This document shows, piece by piece, positions 5,729 to 5,856 of a stretch of DNA of 5,856 bases. Numbering within the stretch: position 1 is the first letter of the stretch; the number at the start of each line of letters is the position of its first letter. The DNA comes from Cloacimonetes bacterium UBA5553 (GTDB taxonomy: Bacteria; Cloacimonadota; Cloacimonadia; Cloacimonadales; Cloacimonadaceae): NCBI GenBank assembly GCA_002425825.1, contig DIMZ01000236.1:8179-14034 (forward strand), in the 5' to 3' direction. The notes under the pieces are model-generated. The model saw only the letters and a program-made list of their open reading frames with translations. It had not been told where the DNA came from and ran no database searches. Position numbers and translations under genes: made by a program.

Positions 5729-5856
5729 GTTGAAGCACATGTTGAGTAGAACTGACTGGCGAACCTCGTCTAGCCCATTGTAAACATCGGGTATCTCATC
5801 AAGCAGCCCCTGCTCGAAGTCTTGAATATCTCGCTCCAGCATGGCATAAGCCTCTT
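5495..5856 (-). CDS. Phage-type (GH24, T4-like) lysozyme fragment, truncated at both ends
   Basis: The minus frame is open at the window edge and enters as EEAYAMLERD, so the real start lies outside; the Met at 5842 is internal. The visible part includes LDEVRQSVLLNMCFNLG, LLEFKNTLAF and SGDWERAANGMLAS. This lines up by eye with T4 lysozyme from about Asp61 (DEAEKLF) through the AAVNLAKS segment near residue 136. Such enzymes cleave peptidoglycan for phage release. The catalytic Glu-Asp-Thr region is N-terminal and not visible. Homology stops at about 5636, just before the RWYNQTPNR-equivalent, so roughly 28 C-terminal residues are lost. The frame then continues as meaningless antisense of hsdM to a stop at 5495. 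A prophage gene or an unrelated joined fragment are both possible. Confidence 0.75.
   Translation of the reverse strand, partial: EAYAMLERDIQDFEQGLLDEIPDVYNGLDEVRQSVLLNMCFNLGLKGLLEFKNTLAFIGSGDWERAANGMLASFGDHDHGVGVFAVFIRYVFHEEKYKNVILVLRCIHASPQLIACLPD
5633..5644. other. Junction between hsdM and lysozyme sequences
   Basis: HsdM-like coding ends at about Gly58 (5636-5638) on plus and lysozyme-like coding ends at the Ser at 5636-5638 on minus. The switch therefore falls within or beside GGAAGC at 5636-5641, which could be shared microhomology. Two genes facing each other are each cut at this same point. No transposon end, target duplication or recombinase site is seen. Confidence 0.7.

Overview
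The window carries the class I heat-shock operon of a bacterium, read right to left on the minus strand in the order hrcA-grpE-dnaK-dnaJ-rsmE. Its right end is a rearranged or chimeric edge. DnaK has the extra segment in its nucleotide-binding domain (about residues 80-105) that is typical of Gram-negative-type (diderm) DnaK proteins and absent from Bacillus-type ones. Regulation is by HrcA/CIRCE, not by sigma-32. Together these suggest a diderm outside the enteric gammaproteobacteria. The short intergenic repeats remind me of candidate phylum Cloacimonadota, but this is recollection and the lineage is not established.

Layout from left to right. Positions 1-86 hold the first 28 codons of a 16S rRNA methyltransferase gene (rsmE, minus), starting 3 nt after the dnaJ stop. 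dnaJ (90-1238), dnaK (1373-3334), grpE (3335-3865) and hrcA (3862-4917) follow, all minus. hrcA and grpE overlap by 4 nt, and the grpE stop abuts the dnaK start, so those three look translationally coupled. The 134-nt dnaK-dnaJ gap carries a strong RNA hairpin at 1306-1338. Positions 4918-5464 are a 547-nt divergent intergenic region. Its hrcA-proximal part holds two CIRCE-type inverted repeats, both with the canonical 9-9-9 geometry, around a promoter-like sequence. Its middle holds short tandem repeats and a small inverted repeat. Its hsdM-proximal part has no recognised feature.

At the right edge the first ~58 codons of a type I restriction methylase gene (hsdM, plus) run at about 5636-5641 into the interior of a T4-type phage lysozyme gene (minus, open at the window end). 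Both genes lose their 3' parts at the same point. This is either a recombination/deletion breakpoint or a cloning or assembly chimera.

How the genes work together: DnaK is the ATP-driven Hsp70 chaperone, DnaJ loads substrate and stimulates its ATPase, GrpE exchanges its nucleotide, and HrcA represses the operon by binding CIRCE. The most interesting points are the double CIRCE arrangement with a -35-like box built into one degenerate half-site, the dnaK-dnaJ hairpin whose imperfect pairs are G-U wobbles only in the mRNA sense, and the hsdM/lysozyme junction.
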